Shown here: in pieces, positions 8,348 to 16,681 of the stretch
Layout: every line of letters starts with the position of its first letter
Position numbering within the stretch: the first letter of the stretch is position 1
Assembly: GCA_016932335.1 (NCBI GenBank)
Contig: JAFGCZ010000007.1
Location: 1-64,000 of the forward strand
Source of the DNA: Opitutales bacterium
GTDB taxonomy: Bacteria > Verrucomicrobiota > Verrucomicrobiia > Opitutales > Oceanipulchritudinaceae
Length of the DNA stretch: 64,000 bases
Direction of reading: 5' to 3'
Position numbers and translations under genes: made by a program
Notes under the pieces: generated by a model
What the model was told of the DNA's origin: nothing
What the model saw: the letters and a program-made list of their open reading frames with translations, nothing else
The model's database searches: none

Positions 8348-10090
8348 ATGAAAATCCTCAGCCGAGAACACATGCAACGGATTGAGCAGCGCTTCATCCG
8401 CCTCTATGGAGAAGCCGAAACCCCGCGCCTCATCGAGCGCCTCGCTATGCTCGTGGGCCGCTACGGTGTGGGCAGTAACCCGCAGGCCCCGGCCACCCGT
8501 TACAACGAGAACGATGTCGTCCTCATCACCTATGCCGACACCATCCGCGAGTCTACCGAAACCGCTCCCATCGGGACCTTCCGCCGTTTCTGCCATACCT
8601 ACCTGAAAAATTCCATTTCCTGTGTCCACCTGCTGCCCTTTTTCCCCTGGTCCTCCGACGACGGCTTCAGCGTCATCGACTACCGCGAGGTAGAACCCAC
8701 CTACGGCCGTTGGGAGAATGTAGAGGCTATGGCCTTCGAATACTCCCTCATGTTCGACCTTGTCCTCAACCACTGCTCCTCCCGCAGCGAGTGGTTTGCC
8801 GACTACGTATCCGGCACAGCGCCGGCCTCCGGCTATTTCCACTCTGTAGATAAAGAAACCGACCTCTCTCAGGTCGTAAGGCCGCGCCCCTGGCCCCTGC
8901 TCACCAAAGTATCCACCCTCCGCGGCAACGAATGGGTCTGGACGACCTTCAGCAGCGATCAGATCGACCTCAACTGGAGCAACTCCGACCTCCTCTTCGA
9001 GTTTCTCGACATCCTCTTCCTCTACATCTCCAAAGGCATGCGCATTGTCCGCCTCGATGCCGTGGCTTTCCTCTGGAAGAAAATCGGCACCAACTGTCTC
9101 CACCTCCCCGAAACCCACGAAGTCGTCAAACTCTTCCGCGACATCCTCGACATGGTCGCCCCGCAGGTCATCCTCCTCACCGAAACCAACGTCCCCCACG
9201 AGGAGAATATCAGCTACTTTGGCAAAGGCGACGAAGCCCACATGGTCTACAACTTCAGCCTGCCCCCGCTGCTCCTCCACGCATTGCTCACCGGCAACGG
9301 CAGCCACCTGCAGCGCTGGGCCCGCAGTCTGGGCCAACTCCCCGAAGGCTGCACCTTCCTCAATTTTACTGCCTCGCACGACGGCATCGGCGTCCGCCCC
9401 CTGCAGGGCATTCTCGACGATTCCGAACTAACCGGCCTGGTCGAGCGCATGCGCTCCCTCGGCGGCAAAGTCAACATGCGCCGCATGCCCGACGGCTCAG
9501 AGTGCCCCTACGAGCTCAACATCACCTACGTCAGCGCCCTTTCCGATCCCGCCGATCCGGCCCTTGGCGAAGCCCGTTTCCTCTGCTCGCAGGCCGTTCA
9601 ACTGGCCTTCCGTGGCGTTCCTGCCGTCTACATCCAGAGCCTCCTCGGCACCCCCAATGACCTCGAAGGCATGGCCCGCACCGGAGAAAACCGCAGCATC
9701 AACCGCCGCAAATGGGAGCTCGCCGAGCTGGAATCCGCCCTTGCCGACGAGAACAACCCGCAGAGCCGCATCTTCAAACGCTATACCGCTTATTTGCGCC
9801 GCCGCAAAGGCCACCCTGCATTCCATCCCGATGCCGCCATGCAGATCTGCGAAACAGAGCCACGGCTCTTCGCCTTTAAGCGCGAAGCGGTGGATGCCTC
9901 CGAGCGCATTGTCTGCCTGCACAACCTTTCTGCCGAACCGTTTAAGCTGCGCCTTGCCGATTTCGATCCGGCTCTGGAGGTTAAAGACTCCTCTGTGCGC
10001 GACATCCTCAACTCAACCACCGTCAAAACCGGCCCGCGCCGCTACCTTACACTTCCGCCCTACGGGTGCGCCTGGCTCGTCCTCAAGTAA
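8348..10090 (+). CDS. GH13 (sucrose-phosphorylase-like, subfamily 18) alpha-glucoside phosphorylase
   Basis: A 580-residue alpha-amylase-superfamily enzyme. The (beta/alpha)8 barrel shows the catalytic aspartate in RIVRLDAVAFLWK and the acid/base glutamate in LLTETNVPHEENI. It also shows FTASHDGIGVRP and a short beta-sandwich C-terminus. The start MKILSREHMQRIEQ, the length and these motifs fit the sucrose phosphorylase/glucosylglycerate phosphorylase group (GH13_18). It would release glucose 1-phosphate from a glucoside in the cytoplasm. Pairing with the upstream glycosyltransferase suggests turnover of a glucosylglycerate-type solute rather than sucrose; this is inference. The ATG at 8348 follows the previous stop by 5 nt. 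Confidence 0.88.
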   Translation: MKILSREHMQRIEQRFIRLYGEAETPRLIERLAMLVGRYGVGSNPQAPATRYNENDVVLITYADTIRESTETAPIGTFRRFCHTYLKNSISCVHLLPFFPWSSDDGFSVIDYREVEPTYGRWENVEAMAFEYSLMFDLVLNHCSSRSEWFADYVSGTAPASGYFHSVDKETDLSQVVRPRPWPLLTKVSTLRGNEWVWTTFSSDQIDLNWSNSDLLFEFLDILFLYISKGMRIVRLDAVAFLWKKIGTNCLHLPETHEVVKLFRDILDMVAPQVILLTETNVPHEENISYFGKGDEAHMVYNFSLPPLLLHALLTGNGSHLQRWARSLGQLPEGCTFLNFTASHDGIGVRPLQGILDDSELTGLVERMRSLGGKVNMRRMPDGSECPYELNITYVSALSDPADPALGEARFLCSQAVQLAFRGVPAVYIQSLLGTPNDLEGMARTGENRSINRRKWELAELESALADENNPQSRIFKRYTAYLRRRKGHPAFHPDAAMQICETEPRLFAFKREAVDASERIVCLHNLSAEPFKLRLADFDPALEVKDSSVRDILNSTTVKTGPRRYLTLPPYGCAWLVLK

Positions 10091-10091
10091 C

Positions 10092-11228
10092 TCAGAGCAG
10101 CCGCTCAAAGTTTACATCGGCCGCCAGTACCCCTGCAAAGTTGCCGCTTGCATCGTGCAGCCGTGCCGAAAGGGTAAAACAAAAATTATCGGTAGCCCGC
10201 GAACGGTAAATATCCGAAACGGTGATGGTGTTGCTGTGCAGCGTTTTCTGATACCACGGGCGCGTTGTCCAGTTACTTCCTTTGGCGGCGGAACCATCTT
10301 TTAAGGGATCTTCCCAGATGTTGTCTATCCGCTGGATACCGTGCTCATCGGTGGTGTAGAACAGTTCAAAAATTGTGTTCTGGGCAATTAACCGGCGCAA
10401 CTCGTTGGCCTGTCGCATGGGATCGCCTGAGATGATGTCAGGGTTCCGCAACAGCGGGCTGAAAAGCTCTTTGGCTTCCTCGTGCGCCGCCAGGCGGTAG
10501 CGCCCCACGCTCAGAAGCAGTTCTTCGCAGAGGTTGCGGATTTCCCCGCTGGTCTTGGTAATATCGTCCGCCGAGCTTAGGTGTGAGTGGGCAATGTCCG
10601 AAATCTGGTGCATTTCCTCATTCAATCGGTAGACGCTGAAATTGCTTTCCTTATTCTTCAGCGGCAGATTCTCATCGTTGGCATGAATCCCCGTAGCTTC
10701 AACAGCCTGGGCAATGTCTTTTTTCATCCCCTCAATACTGTTGTGAATTCCGCCGGTGGCATCCTGCGTTTTGTCTGCCAGCAAGCCAACTTCTTTGGCC
10801 ACCACGCCGAAAGCCTGTCCATAAACGCCAGCCCGTGCTGCTTCAATGCTGGCATTAATGGCAATAATCTTCGTCTGGTCGGCCACACCCTTAATCGTGT
10901 CCACAATCCGGTTTACCTGGCTCGATGAGTTGGAAAGACTATGGATGGCTGTTTTCAGCTCATCTGTCATCCCCTCGGTGGCCTCCGCCAGAGCCAGAGA
11001 CTGCTGCGACTGCTGGTGCGCACCTGTCAGCAGCGACTGCGCCAGCTCCTCCAGTTTTGGCGCCAGCTGAGATAAGGCAATAGAGGCACGTGCAATGGTT
11101 ACCAGCTTTTCATCATACTTCGGCTGGTTCACCCGTTCATTGATCAGTACACCAGGAGCCGCGTTATAACTAGGTCGGGGAGAGACGGGCAGGTCTTTCC
11201 TCGGTTTTCTAAGCAGTTTTGTGAGCAT
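10092..11228 (-). CDS. Soluble chemoreceptor-like protein with C-terminal Cache-type sensor
   Basis: A 378-residue protein with no membrane segment. Residues about 50-190 form a methyl-accepting signalling coiled coil. The hairpin-tip region ADQTKIIAINASIEAARAG, followed by GQAFGVVAKEV, matches the CheA/CheW contact region of chemoreceptors. Residues about 285-378 look like a Cache/PDC sensor (DEHGIQRIDNIWEDP, TTRPWYQKTL, TLSARLHDASGNFAGVLAADVN). The usual order, sensor first and signalling domain last, is reversed, and the sensor must lie in the cytoplasm. AAGGAT precedes the ATG. It is convergent with the GH13 gene, 1 bp away. CheW and CheD are encoded at 38-40 kb. Confidence 0.85.
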   Translation of the reverse strand: MLTKLLRKPRKDLPVSPRPSYNAAPGVLINERVNQPKYDEKLVTIARASIALSQLAPKLEELAQSLLTGAHQQSQQSLALAEATEGMTDELKTAIHSLSNSSSQVNRIVDTIKGVADQTKIIAINASIEAARAGVYGQAFGVVAKEVGLLADKTQDATGGIHNSIEGMKKDIAQAVEATGIHANDENLPLKNKESNFSVYRLNEEMHQISDIAHSHLSSADDITKTSGEIRNLCEELLLSVGRYRLAAHEEAKELFSPLLRNPDIISGDPMRQANELRRLIAQNTIFELFYTTDEHGIQRIDNIWEDPLKDGSAAKGSNWTTRPWYQKTLHSNTITVSDIYRSRATDNFCFTLSARLHDASGNFAGVLAADVNFERLL

Positions 11229-11541
11229 ATCCTTTTTCTGTAAGTCTGCCTCCCTTTTAGCAGTTCGTATTCCCTCTGCCCAAAGCCCTCTTTTTCGACC
11301 GCTTTTTTATGCTTTTTTTGCAATTCCTGTAGAATTTTGTGCAATCCCTTTGTGTCTTCTTGTACACTGCTCTTTTTCTTCCTCTAAACACTTGAATTTT
11401 AATAGAATGTGAAAATTGACGCTCATGTCAGAATCCACTTGCCCATTCTTGACTCTCCCTTCAGAAGTGTTTCACTTGCCTCTTCAATACAGCTTATTCG
11501 AGCCGGGATCTCCCGTTTGCTCCTAATTTTTTGCCTTTTCT
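11229..11541. other. Intergenic region between divergent genes
   Basis: About 310 bp separates the chemoreceptor-like gene (minus) from the synthetase (plus). The plus strand is very pyrimidine-rich, with many CTTT runs. I see no hairpin with a T-run and no convincing gene. Promoters for both genes must lie here but none can be singled out. Confidence 0.5.
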
Positions 11542-13188
11542 ATGATCAAGCCAGACCAAACCCTGCTGGACAACGGAGTTGATGCCTTCCTCAAGAACCC
11601 GCTTCTCGATCGCCATCTTGCCGATTTGTGTGTCAGTGGGCTTGCCGCCAAACCCTTCCGCAGTGTCGTTATCGACCACTCCGCCAAACGTGCCGAGCTC
11701 AAAGGCTGCAAAATGCTCGCCGTATCCCTCGCCTTTGCCGAAAAATGGAGCAAAACCCTGCAGGGGCAAAAGAGAGTAGGGGTGGTCTTCCCCTCCGGGG
11801 CCGCCGGCATGATCACCAACCTGGCCCTCATGTGTCTGGACATTGTTCCGGTCAACCTCAACTTTACCGCCGGTCGTAAGGCACTGGAAAGCAGCATCAG
11901 CAAAGCAGGCGTGGAAATCATCATCACCGCAGCCCCCGTGATCGAAAAACTGACCGATTTTCCGTGGACGGACCGCATCATCGATTTGGTAGAAGAAAAG
12001 AAAACCCTCAGCAAGTTTTCCGTCGTCCGCAAGATGCTCGCGGGGATTGCTCTTCCAGCCTTTGTTCTGCGCAAACTTTATAAAATCCCTACCGAAGGTG
12101 GCGACCGCGAGGCCGGATTGCTTTTTTCCAGCGGTTCCACCGGCGATCCCAAAGGTGTACCCCTTTCCCACCGCAACATCATCGGCAATTCCCTGCAGAT
12201 TGAGCAAAGCGGTATTCTCGTTTCCGGCTATGATGTGGTCATGGCCAATTTGCCCATTTTTCACAGTTTCGGGTTCACGATTACACTTTGGTTTTCCATG
12301 ATCTGCCGGGTAGTCATGGTCACCCTGCCCAGCCCTCTGGAAACAAAACGGGTGGCCCAGGTTATCGAAAAGGAAAGGGTCACCATCATGATTGGCACTC
12401 CCACCTTTTTCCGCCCCTATTTTAAGCGCGTGGAACCCAAACAAATAGCTAGCCTACGTGCCGTGGTTGGCGGGGCCGAGAAAACTCCGGCCGGATTCCA
12501 CGAACTCTGGGAAAAACGCTTTGGCAGCCGTTATTTGGAGGGCTATGGCCTCACCGAAACAACACCGGTGGTTTCAGTCAATATCCCTAAATTTGATTTT
12601 GAAGACCACCACTTTACAGAGCGTTACCGCCTCGGTTCTGTCGGCCCCCTCTTCCCCGGTATGGCGGCTCAAATTCTCGACGAAGTTACCCTTCAGCCCA
12701 AGCCTTTGCTGCAACGTGGTATTCTCGCCCTCAAGGGCGTAAATGTTTTTAACGGATATCTTGATGAACCGGAAACCAACAAACGTGTCCTGCGCGATGG
12801 TTGGTTCATTTCCGGAGATTTGGCCCGTTTCGACGAAAATGGCTACCTCTACATCGAAGGCCGCGTCAGCCGCTTTTCCAAGATTGCCGGAGAAATGGTC
12901 CCCCACGGCACTGTAGAGCAACAGATCCTCAAAGCTTTCCATCTCGAGGATACGGAAGAACCCGTTTTTGCCGTTACCGGTGTTACCGATCCTTCCAAAG
13001 GAGAATCCTTGGTGCTCCTCAGCGCTATGGAAATCAGCTCTCAGGTGCTTCGCGAAAAGCTCACCGAAGAAGGTATGCCAAATCTCTGGATACCCCGTGT
13101 GATCAAGAAGGTGGATAAAATCCCCGCTCTGGCCTCCGGCAAGCTCGACCTCCGCGAGATCAAGCGCATCGCCAACGAGCAGGTGTAA
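11542..13188 (+). CDS. AMP-forming acyl-ACP/acyl-CoA synthetase (Aas C-terminal-domain-like)
   Basis: A 548-residue member of the ANL adenylating superfamily. The P-loop-like motif is LLFSSGSTGDPKGVPLSHRN. The adenylate-binding motif is GYGLTETTPVVS, and the hinge region is ISGDLARFDENGYLYIEGR. A basic C-terminus follows, with PALASGKLDLREIK carrying the catalytic lysine of the second half-reaction. The sequence order resembles the acyl-ACP synthetase half of Aas, which reactivates fatty acids released from phospholipids. No acyltransferase half (HX4D) is attached. It appears to be transcribed alone; glyS follows after about 90 bp. Confidence 0.85.
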   Translation: MIKPDQTLLDNGVDAFLKNPLLDRHLADLCVSGLAAKPFRSVVIDHSAKRAELKGCKMLAVSLAFAEKWSKTLQGQKRVGVVFPSGAAGMITNLALMCLDIVPVNLNFTAGRKALESSISKAGVEIIITAAPVIEKLTDFPWTDRIIDLVEEKKTLSKFSVVRKMLAGIALPAFVLRKLYKIPTEGGDREAGLLFSSGSTGDPKGVPLSHRNIIGNSLQIEQSGILVSGYDVVMANLPIFHSFGFTITLWFSMICRVVMVTLPSPLETKRVAQVIEKERVTIMIGTPTFFRPYFKRVEPKQIASLRAVVGGAEKTPAGFHELWEKRFGSRYLEGYGLTETTPVVSVNIPKFDFEDHHFTERYRLGSVGPLFPGMAAQILDEVTLQPKPLLQRGILALKGVNVFNGYLDEPETNKRVLRDGWFISGDLARFDENGYLYIEGRVSRFSKIAGEMVPHGTVEQQILKAFHLEDTEEPVFAVTGVTDPSKGESLVLLSAMEISSQVLREKLTEEGMPNLWIPRVIKKVDKIPALASGKLDLREIKRIANEQV

Positions 13189-13276
13189 GCTTTCTGCCGC
13201 CTTCGCCACAGTGATAAGGACTTGACGCTGCCCCTTGCCTGAGGCAGTTTCAGCCTTTTGTGATCCCTTTTACATC

Positions 13277-14824
13277 ATGAGTTTACCGACCCAGACCACC
13301 CTCGAGAACCTCGTTACGCTTTGTAAACGCCGCGGAATTATCTTTCCGTCCAGTGACATCTATGGCGGTTACGCCGGATTCTTTGATTACGGCCCTCTTG
13401 GCGTAGAAATCAAAAACAACGTCAAGCAGGCATGGTGGCGCGATTTTGTGCACCGCCGCGAAGACATCGTCGGTTTGGACTCCTCCATTATCATGCACCC
13501 GCGCATCTGGAAAGCCAGTGGTCACGTAGACGGCTTTTCCGATCCCATGGTGGACTGTAAGGAGAGCAAATACCGCTACCGTGCAGACCAGCTCTTTATG
13601 GCTCCCGTCAGTTTGCGCCACCCCGAAACAGGCGAAGACCTTGGCGTGGTGGCCTATGCCTGTGTCCTGGAAGACCAGTTGGATACCTTGCCCAAGCGTG
13701 CTTCTGCCATCAAGAAGGCCCTCGATAAGAAAAGCTACAAGGTTGATGAAGCCCTCCTCGCACAAACCCGCGAATACACCGAGGCGACCGAAGAAGAACG
13801 CAGCTTGGTCTGGGGGCCCGACGCCACCAAAGGCGGCACGTTGACGGAACCTCGCGAATTCAAGCTCATGTTTGAAACCCATGTGGGTGCCCTTCGCGAC
13901 GAATCCGCCGTGGCCTACCTTCGCCCGGAAACCGCTCAGGGGATCTTTGCCAACTACAAAAACGTGCTTGATACCTCCCGCGTTAAAGTGCCCTTCGGTA
14001 TCGCTCAAATCGGTAAAGCTTTCCGCAACGAGATTACCCCGCGTAACTTCGTTTTCCGTTGCCGCGAGTTCGAGCAGATGGAAATTGAATACTTTATTGC
14101 TCCGGACGCCGATTGGAAACAGCTCCACCGCGAATGGATCGACTACTGCATTAACTGGTACGTCTCCATCGGCCTGCCCCGCGACATGATCGGCGAGGAT
14201 GTCCACCCCGACGAAAAGCTGGCCCACTACGCCAAAGCCTGTACGGACCTTACCTTCCTGTTCCCTCACGGGAAACAGGAGCTTGAGGGCATTGCCGTTC
14301 GTGGTAACTTCGATCTTACCCAGCACCAGGAGCATTCCAAAAAGAATCTCGAATACTTTGACGAAGCCACCAAGGAGCGCTACCTCCCGCACGTTATCGA
14401 GCCTTCCTTCGGCCTCGACCGCGCCGTACTCGCCCTCCTTACCGCCGCCTATACGGTGGACGAGGTGCCCAACGACAAAGGCCAGCCCGAGGAACGCGTG
14501 CTCATGCGCTTCCACCCGCGCATTGCTCCTTACAAGGTAGCCATCTTCCCCTTGGTCAAAAACAAGCCGGAGCTCGTGGAAAAAGCCCGTGGTATTTATG
14601 ATCAACTCCTCAGTCGCTGGAATGTGTTCTGGGACGTTGCCGGAGCCATTGGCCGCCGTTACCGCCGCCAGGACGAGATCGGCACCCCTTACTGCGTTAC
14701 CGTGGACTTTGACACCATCGAGAAGGACAACTGCGTTACCGTCCGCGATCGCGATACCACCCAGCAGGAGCGCGTGCCCGTGGCTGAACTCGAGGCATAC
14801 CTCTCCGCCAAACTGGGCTTCTAA
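13277..14824 (+). CDS. glyS: Glycyl-tRNA synthetase, single-chain class II type
   Basis: A 515-residue enzyme charging tRNA-Gly. It is the alpha2-type (archaeal/eukaryotic-like) GlyRS, not the GlyQ/GlyS two-subunit type. Visible are the N-terminal [13 protein letters not shown] and FDYGPLG, motif 2 ([21 protein letters not shown]), motif 3 ([14 protein letters not shown]) and the C-terminal anticodon-binding domain ([11 protein letters not shown] onward). The ATG at 13277 starts the conserved [13 protein letters not shown]; a longer in-frame extension lacks conservation. The gene ends at a bidirectional terminator shared with recJ. Confidence 0.95.
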   Translation: MSLPTQTTLENLVTLCKRRGIIFPSSDIYGGYAGFFDYGPLGVEIKNNVKQAWWRDFVHRREDIVGLDSSIIMHPRIWKASGHVDGFSDPMVDCKESKYRYRADQLFMAPVSLRHPETGEDLGVVAYACVLEDQLDTLPKRASAIKKALDKKSYKVDEALLAQTREYTEATEEERSLVWGPDATKGGTLTEPREFKLMFETHVGALRDESAVAYLRPETAQGIFANYKNVLDTSRVKVPFGIAQIGKAFRNEITPRNFVFRCREFEQMEIEYFIAPDADWKQLHREWIDYCINWYVSIGLPRDMIGEDVHPDEKLAHYAKACTDLTFLFPHGKQELEGIAVRGNFDLTQHQEHSKKNLEYFDEATKERYLPHVIEPSFGLDRAVLALLTAAYTVDEVPNDKGQPEERVLMRFHPRIAPYKVAIFPLVKNKPELVEKARGIYDQLLSRWNVFWDVAGAIGRRYRRQDEIGTPYCVTVDFDTIEKDNCVTVRDRDTTQQERVPVAELEAYLSAKLGF

Positions 14825-14850
14825 GGCCGCTCTTGAAAAACAGTTTACGA

Positions 14851-14886
14851 AAAAGCCCTTCCACAACGGAAGGGCTTTTCTTTTTT
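14851..14886. terminator. Bidirectional terminator between glyS and recJ
   Basis: AAAAGCCCTTCC pairs with GGAAGGGCTTTT around a 5-nt loop, with T's on the plus side and A's on the left. It serves glyS and, on the other strand, overlaps the recJ stop region. Confidence 0.9.
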
Positions 14887-16597
14887 AAAGTTTAGCGGGT
14901 TTCCAGTCCACCAGGGTTACCTGCGGGTAGCGTTGGTCGTTCCACACATTCCACTGCAGGCGCACCGCCATATCAATTAGTTGGCCGACTTGGGGAATGC
15001 GCTCCTCCATTTTCCACGCCACACCATTCATGCGCCCGAACGCCGTTTCCAGGAAAAAGCGGAAATGCCCCTGCCCGAACCTGACCGGCGGCTGCACCAG
15101 CGCTGTTGCCTGAATCTCAAACACCGGTTCCGGGTTGCCCTGCCCAAAGGGGGCCAGTTGATCCAGTTCCTGCAACAGGTGCTCTCCCAGATCCTCTACT
15201 TGAATGCGGCAGGTAATGTCCAGCTCCGGCTCCGGCATCTCATTGTCCACAGAGTGTAGCACGGCATCGTTAAAGGCGTCGCGGAAGGCTTCCAGATGCT
15301 CCAGATTCAAGCCCACGCCCACAGCCATAGGATGGCCGCCCCAGTTTTCCAGCAAGTGAGTACAACGGTTCAGTGCATCCACCAGATTGATTCCTCGGAT
15401 GCTTCTCCCCGAACCCTTGGCGGCCACTCCCTCGCGCCCCAGCACAATGGTCGGGCGGTGGAACAGGTGGGAGATACGGCTGGCCACAATGCCCACCACT
15501 CCTGAATGCCAGTCTTCATTATAGAGCACCAGTCCCGCCCGGTTGCTGTAGTGGTCGTTAACCATCTGTTCAGCTTCCTCCGCAATACTACGTTCGATCT
15601 CCTGGCGCTGCCGGTTCAAATCGTTCAACTCATTGGCCCGTGTCCGGCACTCGCTCCAATCCTCACTCAAGAGCAGCTCAATTGGGTTGGTGGCATCGGC
15701 CAGACGGCCGCAGGCATTGATCCTCGGCCCGAGTTTAAAAGAAATATCGTAAGGGCTGACTTCGTCACCCAGTTGCATGTTGCACACCTCAAACAGCGCA
15801 TTCAATCCGGCCCGGGGCGTCTCTTTCAGCTTAACCAGTCCCGTCTTGGCCAGAATACGGTTTTCTCCCCGCAGCGGTACTAAATCAGCAATGGTTCCCA
15901 TCGCTACCAAATCCAGATAGTCCTTCAGCTTAATCTGATGCGCCAGCTCGTCGCCTTCCTCACGCAGGGCTTTCAACAGCGCATGCACACATTTAAAAAC
16001 GATTCCCACGGCACAGAGCTGCGACCATTTCTGGTCTTCTCCGTCGTAGACGTGCGGATTCACAATCACACAGTCTTCCGGAAGATCTTCTTTGGAGGTA
16101 TGGTGGTCCAGAATCACCACATCCACACCGCGTTCTCTCAGGTAGGCAACCTCTGTTTTGCTGTTTGTCCCGCAATCTACGGCAATCAGCAAATTCGGCG
16201 TGCCGTCTTTCAGGGCACGCTCCAGGGCGGCTATGGATAAACCGTAGCCTTCCTCCTGGCGCAGTGGCACGATGTAATTCGGGCGAATGCCGAAACGCCG
16301 CAGCACACTGGAAAGAAAGGTGGTGCTGGTCACCCCGTCTACATCATAGTCTCCAAAAACCATGATCGACTCACCTTTGCGCATGGCCTTGCGGATGCGA
16401 GCCACTGCCAGATCCATATTCTTAAGTGCAAAGGGATCTTGCAGCATACGCAGTAAAGGGTTCAGGAATTCCTGGGCCTCCCGGCGATCTGTGATCCCCA
16501 GCTTAACCAGAAGGGTAGCCGCTATTTTGCTGATGCCCATGCTGCGGCTCAGGGCGGCTACCGGTGCTCCATTGACTGCGTTATAAATCCAATTCAT
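14885..16597 (-). CDS. recJ: Single-stranded-DNA-specific 5'-3' exonuclease RecJ
   Basis: A 570-residue RecJ of the DHH phosphoesterase family, acting in recombination and mismatch repair. The metal-binding motifs are FGDYDVDGVTST (motif I), AVDCGTNS, and the DHH motif in VILDHHTSKEDLPE. The DHHA1 region is around GIVASRISHLFHRPTIVLG and the C-terminal OB fold ends WKPAKL. Length is normal. It is monocistronic or co-transcribed behind secDF, but a strong secDF terminator at 16612-16640 separates them. Confidence 0.96.
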   Translation of the reverse strand: MNWIYNAVNGAPVAALSRSMGISKIAATLLVKLGITDRREAQEFLNPLLRMLQDPFALKNMDLAVARIRKAMRKGESIMVFGDYDVDGVTSTTFLSSVLRRFGIRPNYIVPLRQEEGYGLSIAALERALKDGTPNLLIAVDCGTNSKTEVAYLRERGVDVVILDHHTSKEDLPEDCVIVNPHVYDGEDQKWSQLCAVGIVFKCVHALLKALREEGDELAHQIKLKDYLDLVAMGTIADLVPLRGENRILAKTGLVKLKETPRAGLNALFEVCNMQLGDEVSPYDISFKLGPRINACGRLADATNPIELLLSEDWSECRTRANELNDLNRQRQEIERSIAEEAEQMVNDHYSNRAGLVLYNEDWHSGVVGIVASRISHLFHRPTIVLGREGVAAKGSGRSIRGINLVDALNRCTHLLENWGGHPMAVGVGLNLEHLEAFRDAFNDAVLHSVDNEMPEPELDITCRIQVEDLGEHLLQELDQLAPFGQGNPEPVFEIQATALVQPPVRFGQGHFRFFLETAFGRMNGVAWKMEERIPQVGQLIDMAVRLQWNVWNDQRYPQVTLVDWKPAKL

Positions 16598-16611
16598 TCG
16601 TGTGGTAGAGT

Positions 16612-16640
16612 AAAAAGCCGGAGTAGCAAGCTACTCCGGC
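16612..16640 (-). terminator. Terminator of the yajC-secDF operon
   Basis: A 10-bp perfect stem (GCCGGAGTAG / CTACTCCGGC) with a 4-nt loop is followed by TTTTTA on the minus strand. It lies 40 bp after the secDF stop. Confidence 0.9.
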
Positions 16641-16681
16641 CACAGACATTACAAAAGTCTTTGTTGTCAATAATCGATCGA

